Of a DNA stretch of 64,000 bases, positions 42,530 to 50,786 are shown one piece after another. Where the stretch lies: the NCBI GenBank assembly GCA_025359965.1, contig JANYDC010000031.1, forward strand, positions 1 to 64,000, read 5' to 3'. This DNA comes from Pedosphaera sp. (lineage in GTDB: Bacteria; Verrucomicrobiota; Verrucomicrobiia; Limisphaerales; SXQI01). How positions within the stretch are numbered: position 1 is the stretch's first letter; each line of letters begins with the position of its first letter. The translations under genes and the position numbers were made by a program. The notes under the pieces are model-generated. The model did not search any database, was not told the origin of the DNA, and saw nothing but the letters and a program-made list of their open reading frames with translations.

Positions 42530-42728
42530 AAATGCGTGTTCTTTCATTGGGCAGCTGAGCCTTTGATTCAAGTTCAGCCAACGTCTTAGGTTCACCTCTT
42601 AATACGCCGGGCCCGCTTTATTCCCTCGACCGTTTCTTGCCCTAAACTCACCCTATTTTGCTATGGGGCAGCGCGAACAGCAGATCAGACCGATGGCCGC
42701 CCAACTTCAACATTCCCCCTGCCCCGGC

Positions 42729-42760
42729 CCTCTCTGCGTCCCGGCGTCTCAGCGGGAAAC
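42729..42760. repeat. Dispersed TCTGCGTCCCGGCGTCTCAG repeat copy
   Basis: A diverged member of the GC-rich dispersed family, located in the leader of the Nudix-MFS-fabI gene group. Its end AGCGGGAAAC parallels the GCGTGAAA end of the other copies. Confidence 0.45.
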
Positions 42761-42825
42761 ATCCTTCCCATCCCCTCAAGTTTTCCGTTGGCAGACCCGC
42801 CCCGTTGACCCAAAGTCCACGCTTC

Positions 42826-43299
42826 ATGGCGCATTTGCATGAGGCGATTGACTTCACGTCCGCCATCTTCGTAGTGGAAGATGGGCGGGTGCTCCTTATT
42901 TTGCACCGCAAACTGGGCAAGTGGCTTCCTCTGGGCGGTCATATCGAGCTGGACGAGGAACCTGAAACCGCCGCTCTCCGCGAAGCCAAGGAGGAATCCG
43001 GCCTCGATATCGAGCTCGTGGGCGAACGCCCCCCGACCACTGGCCCCGGCACCCGCGCTCTCATCGCTCCGCGGTTCATGGATATCCACCGCATCAACGC
43101 GACCCATGAGCATATCGGCCTGATCTATTTCGCCCGCCCCAAAACCGGCACCACCCAGCTCAACACCGAGGAGCATCTGGATATCCGCTGGTGTTCCGCC
43201 GCTGATCTGGATCTGCTGCAACCGCCCATCAGCGATGCCATCCGCTGGTACGCCGAGACGGCCCTGCGCGAACTTGCCACGGCAACCCAACGCCCCTGA
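42826..43299 (+). CDS. Nudix hydrolase
   Basis: Nudix enzymes hydrolyse nucleoside diphosphates linked to another moiety. The 157-aa protein has a complete Nudix box at about 38-60: GHIELDEEPETAALREAKEE followed by SGL, matching G-x5-E-x7-RE-U-x-EE-x-G-U. The rest is a compact single domain. The start at 42826 is preferred because the upstream frame runs through repeat DNA. It ends 3 bases before the MFS gene, so both are cotranscribed. The substrate is unknown. Confidence 0.9.
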   Translation: MAHLHEAIDFTSAIFVVEDGRVLLILHRKLGKWLPLGGHIELDEEPETAALREAKEESGLDIELVGERPPTTGPGTRALIAPRFMDIHRINATHEHIGLIYFARPKTGTTQLNTEEHLDIRWCSAADLDLLQPPISDAIRWYAETALRELATATQRP

Positions 43300-43302
43300 G
43301 CC

Positions 43303-44520
43303 ATGACATTGCCGCAGTTCAAGATTCGGGTGTTCACGCTCGAAGGCCTCGGAGCTTTCGCCACCGCCTATTATTTCAATTACATCTTCTTCGTCCTTAA
43401 GGAACAATACCACTTCACCGCCTACGACAATTTGCGGTTCTGCGCTCTGAACGGATTCGTCTTTGCCTTTTCCGCCCTGTACGGAGGAAGGTACGCTCAA
43501 AAACACGGGTATTATCAGGCGCTGACCGTTGGCTGCGGCATCATGGCGGCCAGCCTCGGGGCTTCAGCCCTAACGAGCAGCAGTCTGGGGTTGATACTCA
43601 CCATGGTGGTGTGGACCTTTGGCATGTGCTTCACCTGGCCTACGCTGGAAGCCATGGCGTGCGAGAAGGAGAATGCCGTTTGGCTCCCGCGCATGATCGC
43701 CATTTACAATGTCGTCTGGGCGGGCGGCGCGGCTGTTGCCTATTTTAGCGGTGGATGGATCAGGCAAAAATTAGGGGACAGCTCCATTTTTTGGGTTCCT
43801 ATTCTTCTCCACTTGGCCCAAATAATCCTCGTCCATAAAACTCGGAAGCAACTGCCGGGCGCGCAGCACGATCTTGAAGCAAGGCCCTCCATCCCTGAAG
43901 AGGAAGTCCCACACGAAGCCACCCCCGAGCTGAACCGCAAGTTCCAACGGTTGGCTCTCATCGCGAATCCTTTCGCCTACATCGCGATGTGCACCATCAT
44001 CCCACTCATCCCGGATCTGGCCGTTCGCCTAGAGCTTTCGCCAGCTTGGACTGGAGTCTACTGTTCCATCTGGCTCTTCGCCCGCCTCGCCGCTTTCATG
44101 GTTCTCGGGCTTTGGACAGGCTGGCACTACCGCCTGAATTGGATGATCATCTCCTATCTCCTGCTGATCCTGACCTTCTGCGGACTCCTCTTGATGAGCA
44201 ACCTCTGGTGGATAGCTCTCGCGCAACTCGTGCTCGGCTGGAGCTTTGGCCTCATTTACTACTCATCCCTTTACTACGCCATGGATGCCTCGGACACCAA
44301 AGGCGAGCATGGCGGCATCCACGAAGCGGCCATCGGCACCGGAATTTTTGCCGGGCCGGCCATCGGCGCCGCCTCTCTTTACTTCTCGCCTGCCACCGCC
44401 AACGCCCCTGTTTATGCAGTTGCAACCACTCTGGTTATTGGCTTGGGAGTGCTCCTGAGAGTCTCCCGCCTCCGGGGCGGGGCCGAAAAAACAGTTGCCA
44501 AGCACGGAACCCCGCCTTAA
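43303..44520 (+). CDS. MFS transporter
   Basis: The 405-aa protein has about 12 hydrophobic segments (for example ALNGFVFAFSALYGG, LGLILTMVVWTFGMCF, LNWMIISYLLLILTFCGLLL, then APVYAVATTLVIGLGVLLRV) with a charged central loop (about 185-205), the layout of the major facilitator superfamily. It may export or import a small molecule; the substrate is not evident. It starts 3 bases behind the Nudix gene and ends 29 bases before fabI, so all three are probably one transcript. A second, unrelated-looking MFS carrier is at 57779. Confidence 0.87.
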   Translation: MTLPQFKIRVFTLEGLGAFATAYYFNYIFFVLKEQYHFTAYDNLRFCALNGFVFAFSALYGGRYAQKHGYYQALTVGCGIMAASLGASALTSSSLGLILTMVVWTFGMCFTWPTLEAMACEKENAVWLPRMIAIYNVVWAGGAAVAYFSGGWIRQKLGDSSIFWVPILLHLAQIILVHKTRKQLPGAQHDLEARPSIPEEEVPHEATPELNRKFQRLALIANPFAYIAMCTIIPLIPDLAVRLELSPAWTGVYCSIWLFARLAAFMVLGLWTGWHYRLNWMIISYLLLILTFCGLLLMSNLWWIALAQLVLGWSFGLIYYSSLYYAMDASDTKGEHGGIHEAAIGTGIFAGPAIGAASLYFSPATANAPVYAVATTLVIGLGVLLRVSRLRGGAEKTVAKHGTPP

Positions 44521-44549
44521 GTCTCCCGAAATCAGTTTCCACTGAGATT

Positions 44550-45320
44550 ATGTCATTGCTGAATCAAAAAATCGGTATCGTCTTCGGAGTCGCCAATAAA
44601 CGCTCTATCGCCTGGGCCATCGCGCAAGCATGGAAAAAGGCCGGAGCGACCTTGGTTTTCACCTATCAGGGTGAGCGCCTCAAGGAAAACGTGGAGGAAC
44701 TCGCCGGAACTTTCGGCGAAGACACCCTTATCCTCCCCTGCGATGTCACCAAGGACGAAGATATCGCCCGAGTTTTCGCTGAAGTTGCCGCCAAACATGG
44801 ACGCCTTGACCTCCTGCTCCATTCTGTGGCCTTTGCCCCCAAAGACGCCCTCGAAGGCGAGTTCGTCAATACTTCACGCGAAGCCTTCCGCGTCGCCCAC
44901 GATGTCAGCGCCTACTCCCTCATTGCCCTCGCGCGCGCCGCCGTGCCACTGATGACTAACGGCGGTTCCATCGTGGCCATGACTTACTACGGCTCCGAGA
45001 AAGTCGTTCCCCATTACAACGTCATGGGCGTGGCGAAAGCTGCTCTCGAATCTTCGACCCGTTACCTGGCCTACGATCTCGGACAGAAGAAGATCCGCGT
45101 CAACTGCATCTCAGCCGGGCCGGTCAACACCCTCGCCGCACGGGGCATCGCCGGCTTCACGGATATGTTGAAGCACTACGAGGCCCACTCCCCCCTCAAA
45201 CGCAATGTCCTTCCCGACGAACTCGGTGCCACCGGCACTTTCCTCGCCTCTGATGGTGCAGCAGCCATCACCGGCCAAGTGATTTATGTTGATTGCGGCT
45301 ATCAGATCATGGGCATGTAA
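44550..45320 (+). CDS. fabI: Enoyl-[acyl-carrier-protein] reductase (NADH), FabI
   Basis: FabI catalyses the last reduction of each fatty-acid elongation cycle. The 256-aa short-chain dehydrogenase has the FabI-specific N-terminus GVANKRSIAWAIAQ and the LLHSVAFAPKDALEG segment. The catalytic Tyr156 and Lys163 are in YNVMGVAK, with Tyr146 at the equivalent E. coli position, followed by RVNCISAGPVNTLAARGI. The ATG at 44550 is chosen because the frame upstream overlaps the MFS gene out of phase and shows no homology. The 3' end overlaps the following SGNH gene by 35 bases. Confidence 0.95.
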   Translation: MSLLNQKIGIVFGVANKRSIAWAIAQAWKKAGATLVFTYQGERLKENVEELAGTFGEDTLILPCDVTKDEDIARVFAEVAAKHGRLDLLLHSVAFAPKDALEGEFVNTSREAFRVAHDVSAYSLIALARAAVPLMTNGGSIVAMTYYGSEKVVPHYNVMGVAKAALESSTRYLAYDLGQKKIRVNCISAGPVNTLAARGIAGFTDMLKHYEAHSPLKRNVLPDELGATGTFLASDGAAAITGQVIYVDCGYQIMGM

Positions 45321-46605
45321 GCTGGCCCCTTCCCTTCTCCTGCTAGGAACCGTGCTGAGTTCGACAGCTCAGCCGGTTGTTCTTAGCGCTGATTTTGAAA
45401 GCGATCCAGCCCAGAGCGGCTGGGTCGCGGGTGGCCCCTCCGCAACATGGTCCACTCTTGAAAAAGCCTCGGGCCAAAGCTGCCTCAGCGTTGTTTCCGA
45501 TCAGTGGTCCAGCCCGCTCATCGCCACCAAGCCACTCCAATGGTATCGGCTGACCTTCAACTCCAAAACCTCCGGCAAAAAGAACAATGCCGGAGGAAGC
45601 GGTTATGGATACTGGTCCGCCACCTACGTCGATGGCAACGGACAGGCCCTCAATAGCGATCAGTATTCCGCCTTCATGCCCTCGCCCGACTGGGTCACCA
45701 ACACTTTCCATATTCGGGCAAAAGTCACTGTGGATTCTGATGGAAAACTTCAGCCCTGCCAGTTGAGAATCGGTTTCCATCCCATTCACGGAGCGCCTTT
45801 CTTGATCGACAACGTGGAACTCACCGAAACTCGCCCCGCACAGGTGCGCGAATGGGCTGATAAATTCTACGCCACACTTCCTCCGCTGGCATATCAACCC
45901 AGTCAAAACCGATTCCGAAATCTGCCACAAACTGTCAGCAGGCTTTTCGCCGGTTCGACCCTCCGCGTCCTCATGCTTGGCGATAGCGTCCAGCAGGATA
46001 CCTCCAACTCCCCTTGGGAACTCTGGGTTGAAAAATTCTGGCCGGGATCCAAAATCGAAGTCATCTGCAGCACTAAAGGCAGCACCGGCGTGGATTTTTA
46101 CAAAGACCACATCGAAGAACGTATTGCCCGCTACCGTCCTGACCTGCTGATCATCGGCGGCATAAGCAACGGAACCAACATAACCCACTTCGCAAGCGTT
46201 ATAGACCATGCCCGTGAAATTAGCCGCAAATTCGGCAAAGCACCCGAGATTCTCATCCTTACTGGTGCGTGGAGCCCTAATTCCTTCCCTCGTTCAAATG
46301 CCTATTTCTTCGCTCCCAACATACCTGAACTTGACCCCAGCCCGGCGCGAAACCTCGCAGCGCCGGCTAGTTTTCGAGTCGATCTGGCGAACCTCGCCTC
46401 TCTTAAACAGTGCGGTTTTCTCGATATGACGGCCGTCTCCTCAGCTTACATTTACGGCCCCGCCAAAACCGTCGGTTTCGGCCCGCCCGATCCTAAAACC
46501 GGCCAGCCCTACGACTACTGGATGCGCGACACCATCCACGGTAATGACCGCGCCAAACTCATCATGGGCAGAATACTAGCCACCTTCTTCCAACCCATGC
46601 GTTAA
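45286..46605 (+). CDS. Secreted SGNH/GDSL hydrolase with N-terminal carbohydrate-binding-like domain
   Basis: The 439-aa protein has an apparent signal peptide (MLIAAIRSWACKLAPSLLLL, cleavage near SSTAQP). A beta-sandwich-like region spans about 30-185 (DFESDPAQSGWVAGG, WYRLTFNSKT, FLIDNVELTE). An SGNH esterase domain spans about 205-439: GDS with Ser234, a glycine block (IIGGISNGTN), and a catalytic D-x-x-H at 415-418 (DTIHGND). Carbohydrate deacetylation is a likely activity by family. The start is inside fabI (35-base overlap); it is the only in-frame start that preserves the signal peptide, so translational coupling to fabI is implied. Confidence 0.83.
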   Translation: MLIAAIRSWACKLAPSLLLLGTVLSSTAQPVVLSADFESDPAQSGWVAGGPSATWSTLEKASGQSCLSVVSDQWSSPLIATKPLQWYRLTFNSKTSGKKNNAGGSGYGYWSATYVDGNGQALNSDQYSAFMPSPDWVTNTFHIRAKVTVDSDGKLQPCQLRIGFHPIHGAPFLIDNVELTETRPAQVREWADKFYATLPPLAYQPSQNRFRNLPQTVSRLFAGSTLRVLMLGDSVQQDTSNSPWELWVEKFWPGSKIEVICSTKGSTGVDFYKDHIEERIARYRPDLLIIGGISNGTNITHFASVIDHAREISRKFGKAPEILILTGAWSPNSFPRSNAYFFAPNIPELDPSPARNLAAPASFRVDLANLASLKQCGFLDMTAVSSAYIYGPAKTVGFGPPDPKTGQPYDYWMRDTIHGNDRAKLIMGRILATFFQPMR

Positions 46606-46911
46606 AATCCGCTCGTTGCGCCAATCGGCTGACGATAGCAAATTTCAAAACCTGAAGACCCTCCAACACCATCCAGCGCCGACATACTCGGCGACACACC
46701 GATCTTTTTAAGCAGGTGTGCTCCCATAAAATCATCGAATTATTACTTGCAGAATGTCGATGCTATTGAACATTTTTTTGGTTGATTTTCCCTTTGCACC
46801 CAGCTCACGGCAATTGCTTGATTAACCCACGTGATCCTTCACGAATGCTTCCCCCGTCGCTTGAGACGTGACTACGAGAGGAGCAAACTCAGTTGGCGGG
46901 TTCTATCAAGC
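46606..46911. other. Intergenic region, no gene seen
   Basis: These 306 bases between convergent genes contain no supportable frame and no obvious T-tailed hairpin. A plus-strand frame beginning 46831 runs antisense into the lipoprotein gene and is rejected. Confidence 0.4.
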
Positions 46912-47313
46912 CTATCTATTATCAAGGGCTTCATACCTGATTCCCATCCCTCGAAAAATTGTCCTCACACTACCAAACCTATTCTGTCCCAAAAGCCTTT
47001 CTGGCATGAGAATAACCGCATTCGCCCCCAACATTCGAGCGCGGTAAATAATGGCTTCTGTCATTTCCGGTTCTTCATGGACAGCACCTTCACAAGTTAA
47101 CAGTGCAATTTTTTTGTAGGGGCTTTGAACCGATCTCTCGTTATCAAAGATATCAATATGGGCTTGCTTTGGCCATACCGTCGAATCATACATCAACACT
47201 TTTACACGTTTTGCTTGCTTGGGTGGATTCGCTTCTTGCATCCGTGGGGATTGCGTCGCACAACCACATAAAAACGTTGTAATCAGAATAAGAAAGGCGA
47301 AACCGTGTTTCAT
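46912..47313 (-). CDS. Hypothetical lipoprotein
   Basis: The 133-aa product has a lipoprotein signal (FAFLILITTFLCGC) with cysteine at about residue 18-19 as lipid-attachment site. The mature domain includes KKIALLTCEGAVHEEPEM, then AIIYRARMLGANAVILMPER, which resembles a small family of lipoproteins with a 'xALLTxEG ... A..GANAVI' core of unknown function. It stands alone with long flanking intergenic regions. Confidence 0.7.
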   Translation of the reverse strand: MKHGFAFLILITTFLCGCATQSPRMQEANPPKQAKRVKVLMYDSTVWPKQAHIDIFDNERSVQSPYKKIALLTCEGAVHEEPEMTEAIIYRARMLGANAVILMPERLLGQNRFGSVRTIFRGMGIRYEALDNR

Positions 47314-47725
47314 TTTTCAAATACTGGGCTCGGCAAGGCCTCTGTCCAGCTATTTGTCAAAGACTGCCCTCGAAAAAAGGATTCGACGGATGACGAGTTG
47401 TGACACCAAGCGAAATTAAGCGGATCGAGCAATACTAGGATCATTAACTCAAGGAGAGCAAAATAGAGCTAATGCTCGAAACAGGAACTACGAGGTACGA
47501 GATAACACCTGAAGGCTGCATGAGACAGTCCTCAAAGCTAAGAACAGCAGGGATGTGATTCCAGTTACTTAACCTCGCGAAGATTTACCATTCAAAAGCA
47601 TCGACATTTCACCAAAAACGCCTGGGTTTTTCGGCAATTTGAAGAATTTCGTCGCGAACCCCCTGTCGTAGCACTTGCTTTTCTGCGCGTGACTTTCTTA
47701 TTGAATGCGGTGATATTCAGCCAAC
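47314..47725. other. Intergenic region, no gene seen
   Basis: About 410 bases lie upstream of both the lipoprotein gene (minus) and the cyclophilin genes (plus). Promoter elements are expected; TTGCTT at about 47678 followed by TTATTG at about 47700 could be a weak -35/-10 pair for the cyclophilin operon, with low confidence. No coding or RNA gene is recognised. Confidence 0.35.
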
Positions 47726-48334
47726 ATGAAATGGATGATTTTTGCGGCCCTGACCCTCGGCTTGGCCGGGCTGTTGCAGCCTACTGCTGCTGAAACCAAT
47801 GCTCCTGCCACCTCAAATGCTCGCGAAGTTGCGATCATCACAACTTCAGAGGGCGAAATGGTGGTCGAGTTCTGGACCGATGTGGCACCCAAGACCGTCG
47901 AAAATTTCAAAACCCTGGCCAGAAAGGGCTTCTACGATGGCACCGCTTTTCACCGTATCGTCAAAGGTTTTATGATTCAGGGTGGAGATCCGCTCTCCAA
48001 GGACATGACCAAAGAATCCACTTGGGGCGAGGGTGATCCCGGCTACAAAATCAAAGCCGAGTTCAACGATAAAAAACATGCCTTGGGCGTTCTCTCAATG
48101 GCGCGCGACCAGAGCCCGGATTCGGCCGGATCACAATTCTTCATCTGCTTAGGGAACGCTACCTGGCTTGATGGCAAGTACACCGGGTTCGGCAAAGTGC
48201 TGAAAGGCGAGGACGTTTTGAAGAAGATCGGCGAAACACCTGTGGTACCAAGTCGGTCAGGAGAACCCAGCAAACCAACGACCCGCGTCAGCGTGCAAAA
48301 AATTGAAATCGTCGGCATCGACCGCATCAAGTAA
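47726..48334 (+). CDS. Exported peptidyl-prolyl cis-trans isomerase, cyclophilin type
   Basis: Cyclophilins speed up proline isomerisation during protein folding. This 202-aa copy carries a signal peptide (MKWMIFAALTLGLAGLLQPT, cleavage near AAETNA) and so acts outside the cytoplasm. The catalytic segment reads FHRIVKGFMIQGGDPLS with the active-site Arg, and GSQFFICLGN follows. It is followed after 23 bases by a second, cytoplasmic copy of about 55-60 per cent similar sequence, judged by eye, so the pair arose by tandem duplication. Confidence 0.94.
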   Translation: MKWMIFAALTLGLAGLLQPTAAETNAPATSNAREVAIITTSEGEMVVEFWTDVAPKTVENFKTLARKGFYDGTAFHRIVKGFMIQGGDPLSKDMTKESTWGEGDPGYKIKAEFNDKKHALGVLSMARDQSPDSAGSQFFICLGNATWLDGKYTGFGKVLKGEDVLKKIGETPVVPSRSGEPSKPTTRVSVQKIEIVGIDRIK

Positions 48335-48357
48335 TCGACACTCTGCCTAAGAATTTT

Positions 48358-48858
48358 ATGACTGAAGAAGTAGCCATCATTAAAACCAGCGCCGGAGAGA
48401 TCACCCTCAAATTCTGGCCCGATGTCGCCCCTAAAACCGTTGAGAACTTCAAGAAGCTCGCCAAGGAAGGTTTTTACAATGGAACCGCGTTCCACCGGAT
48501 TGTAAAAGGATTCATGATTCAGGGCGGCGATCCCCTGAGCAAAAAAGACGACCCCATGGTTGGCACTGGCGGACCCGGCTACAAGGTGAAGGCCGAATTC
48601 AGCGACCGTCCTCATGTTCGCGGAGTGATCTCCATGGCCCGCTCGCAGGATCCCAATTCCGCAGGCAGCCAGTTCTTCATCTGTCTGGCCGACGCCCGTT
48701 TTCTGGATAAGCAATACACCTGCTTTGGCGAGGTCATCGAAGGTGATGCAACCCTCGAAATCCTTGGTAACACCCCCACCGCTCATGGCGGAGGCGGCGA
48801 GAAGAGCAAGCCCCTCTCAAGAGTTGCTGTCGAAAGTATTCGCGTCGAAAGCCGATAA
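48358..48858 (+). CDS. Cytoplasmic peptidyl-prolyl cis-trans isomerase, cyclophilin type
   Basis: The 166-aa protein is a minimal single-domain cyclophilin without signal peptide. It shares FHRIVKGFMIQGGDPLS and GSQFFICLAD with its upstream neighbour. The catalytic arginine and the binding-pocket residues are kept. It lies in an operon with the exported copy upstream, then a 69-aa protein (6-base gap) and a Nudix hydrolase. Confidence 0.94.
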   Translation: MTEEVAIIKTSAGEITLKFWPDVAPKTVENFKKLAKEGFYNGTAFHRIVKGFMIQGGDPLSKKDDPMVGTGGPGYKVKAEFSDRPHVRGVISMARSQDPNSAGSQFFICLADARFLDKQYTCFGEVIEGDATLEILGNTPTAHGGGGEKSKPLSRVAVESIRVESR

Positions 48859-48864
48859 GCCCTG

Positions 48865-49074
48865 ATGGCCGAGAGCGCGTCACTAGAACAAATCCGTCTT
48901 CTCCTCCAACAGTTTGGCTGTCCGGAGGAGAAACTCGACTATATGGCGGGCCAGTTGGATAAGCGCGCGAAGCAACTTGCAGAGCGCCCCGGCCAGACCT
49001 ATGAAAGCGCTTTGGCTCACCTTGTCAGCATGATGCAACAAGGCTGGGCCGCCAAAGAACGCGGTTTCTCGTGA
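48865..49074 (+). CDS. Small helical hypothetical protein
   Basis: The 69-aa product is helical (LEQIRLLLQQFGCPEEKLDY, then MAGQLDKRAKQLAERPGQTY). I do not recognise a family. It begins 6 bases after the cyclophilin stop and its stop overlaps the GTG start of the Nudix gene in a GTGA, so it is a real member of the operon. The single cysteine is not in any known motif. Confidence 0.7.
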   Translation: MAESASLEQIRLLLQQFGCPEEKLDYMAGQLDKRAKQLAERPGQTYESALAHLVSMMQQGWAAKERGFS

Positions 49075-49628
49075 GCGACGGACCGCAGCCATGGCCCGTC
49101 GCAAGCTCCAAAGTCTTGGGGGATTTCAGGGTTTTCCGCGTCCGACAGGATTTTAAAATATCCCCCCGCATCCACAAACCTCATGACTTTTACATCATTG
49201 AGGCATGCTCCTGGGTTACGGTCGTAGCCCTGACCACTTCAGGCCAACTGGTCATGGTGAGGCAGTATCGCCATGGATCGGACACGGTGGAAATGGAGGT
49301 ACCAGGAGGAATGATCGACGAGGAGGAAACAGACCCCGTGGTGGCCGGAGTCCGCGAGCTATTGGAGGAAACCGGCTACGCGGGAACTCACGCGGAACTT
49401 ATTGGACAAACCCGTCCAAACCCCGCCCTCATGAATAACCTCTGCTACACCGTGGTCGTCACAGGGTGCGAACAGGTCGCTGAGCAGGATCTCGACGATG
49501 CAGAGGACATTGAGATCAAACTGATCGACCCATCGGCAGTTCCCAGCTTGGTGGCGGACGGCACTATAGGCCACGCGCTTGCTGTAGTGGCCATCTATAA
49601 CTACGAACAGTGGCTCAAACGCCGCTGA
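49071..49628 (+). CDS. Nudix hydrolase, ADP-ribose pyrophosphatase type
   Basis: The 185-aa protein has the Nudix box at 80-102 (GMIDEEETDPVVAGVRELLE, then ETGYAG) and the upstream VRQYRHGSD segment characteristic of ADP-ribose/ADP-sugar pyrophosphatases. The conserved proline-containing NPALMNN loop follows. It hydrolyses ADP-ribose-like compounds to AMP and a sugar phosphate, by family. The start is a GTG at 49071, fixed by the GTGA overlap with the 69-aa gene; no better ATG exists. It ends one base before the convergent coiled-coil gene. Confidence 0.9.
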   Translation: MSDGPQPWPVASSKVLGDFRVFRVRQDFKISPRIHKPHDFYIIEACSWVTVVALTTSGQLVMVRQYRHGSDTVEMEVPGGMIDEEETDPVVAGVRELLEETGYAGTHAELIGQTRPNPALMNNLCYTVVVTGCEQVAEQDLDDAEDIEIKLIDPSAVPSLVADGTIGHALAVVAIYNYEQWLKRR

Positions 49629-49629
49629 C

Positions 49630-49911
49630 TTATTTACGATCGCTGCGGATCGCCTCCTTCTTTTCCTCCAGCTCGGCAGCCAATTTTTTGCGATCCGACG
49701 TCAATCGCTGCTGCAATTGGTTGATCGTGTCAAAATCCCCCTCGCCCATGGCCTTGCTGATATCGCCTTTCAAGGCAATTTCCCGTTCAGCAACCTTAGC
49801 GGCATAGACCGAGTCCAGCTCAGCCATCTGCTTCTTTTGCTTGTCGCTGACTTTTTTGGAGGGAGAACTCTTGTCCAGACGTTCCATCGCCAGTTCGTAT
49901 GAGGATTTCAT
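49630..49911 (-). CDS. Small coiled-coil hypothetical protein
   Basis: The 93-aa product is highly charged and predicted helical throughout (DKQKKQMAELDSVYAAKVAE, then DTINQLQQRLTSDRKKLAAE), with lysine/glutamate heptads ending in KKEAIRSDRK. No family is recognised, though similar short Lys-rich coiled-coil proteins are common in Verrucomicrobiota. It starts 6 bases downstream of the Rieske gene and is the last gene of a three-gene operon. Confidence 0.65.
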   Translation of the reverse strand: MKSSYELAMERLDKSSPSKKVSDKQKKQMAELDSVYAAKVAEREIALKGDISKAMGEGDFDTINQLQQRLTSDRKKLAAELEEKKEAIRSDRK

Positions 49912-49917
49912 AATTTT

Positions 49918-50250
49918 CTATTGTATCGGTTGAATGTTCAGCCTGACTTGAATGTTTTCTCCCACGAGCCTGACCGTATGCACGGCCACTTTTTTATCTT
50001 CCCTCTCCAAACACTGGCCCGTTAAGAGATCGAATCTCCAACCGTGAAGGGGGCAGGCCACAGTGCCCTGCTCGCACCACCCAGCAGACAAGGGGCCTCC
50101 CCGGTGGGGACAGATTGCGTCAATGGCCGACCACTGGTCGTGATGGAAAAAAAGCGCCAATTCTCGGCCGTTTACTACAATTGGATTGCCGTGGGAATCA
50201 TCAAACTCCGCCACTCGCCCCACAGAAATAAAGCCGTCCTGCGAGTTCAT
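49918..50250 (-). CDS. Rieske [2Fe-2S] ferredoxin, NirD-like
   Basis: The 110-aa protein is a stand-alone Rieske domain with the two cluster motifs C47-P-H49 (AICPHRGGPL) and C66-P-L-H69 (ACPLHGWRFD), so both Cys and both His ligands are present. It resembles the small subunit of nitrite reductase and ferredoxin components of dioxygenases, but no partner oxygenase or reductase lies in the window. It is soluble and cytoplasmic. It overlaps the upstream TPR gene by 4 bases (ATGA). It may serve as an electron carrier for an unlinked enzyme. Confidence 0.9.
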   Translation of the reverse strand: MNSQDGFISVGRVAEFDDSHGNPIVVNGRELALFFHHDQWSAIDAICPHRGGPLSAGWCEQGTVACPLHGWRFDLLTGQCLEREDKKVAVHTVRLVGENIQVRLNIQPIQ

Positions 50251-50708
50251 GCAGGGCTGTGCGGTGCATCAGGTGCTTTTTTCTTCCATGGCTGATCGGG
50301 AAACTTCGGTGGCAATTTGGGCATGGGTGCCTTGGCCATCTGCAATTCAGGGTCCTGCGTCGGCGTGGCTGCTGGATCGGGTACAGGTAGTCTCCAAGAA
50401 GCAATGCGGGCCTGCAATCCATGGTGTTCCGCAATCTTTTTGTCGCCTGCCTTCATGTAGAATAGAGACAGGTTGGTGTGGACCAGTTGTTCATGGGGCT
50501 TCAGTTTCTCTGCTTTATGCCCTTCCTCGATGGCTTTGGAAAAATCACCCAGACGGTAATAGGCCATGCCCAAGGCAAGCTGGGCATCAAAATTATCCGG
50601 CTCCAACTCCAGCAGCGCCAACAGCTTGCCCACCGCGACAGCGTACTCCGCATTGCTGTAATCGAACATCGCGTCGTCGTATTTATCTTGGGCGGTCATG
50701 AATCTCAT
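50247..50708 (-). CDS. TPR-repeat protein
   Basis: The 153-aa protein has about two to three TPR units (YAVAVGKLLALLELEPDNFD, then AQLALGMAYYRLGDFSKAIE, then LVHTNLSLFYMKAGDKKIAE) followed by a proline-rich tail. TPRs mediate protein-protein contacts. A start at the second Met (50699, MTAQDKYDD) is also possible. It is the first gene of a TPR-Rieske-coiled-coil operon, coupled to the Rieske gene through an ATGA overlap, so it may be an assembly or scaffold partner of the ferredoxin. Confidence 0.8.
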   Translation of the reverse strand: MRFMTAQDKYDDAMFDYSNAEYAVAVGKLLALLELEPDNFDAQLALGMAYYRLGDFSKAIEEGHKAEKLKPHEQLVHTNLSLFYMKAGDKKIAEHHGLQARIASWRLPVPDPAATPTQDPELQMAKAPMPKLPPKFPDQPWKKKAPDAPHSPA

Positions 50709-50786
50709 TTTGACAAAATCAACAGGTATACGAATCTAAGGCCTGATTCGACGCACCACAAGCGAACGCATGCGCAAAGCAACAAC

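Noticed and set aside
46831-47100. 89-codon plus-strand frame
   Set aside because: It is antisense to the lipoprotein gene, which has a clear signal and lipobox.
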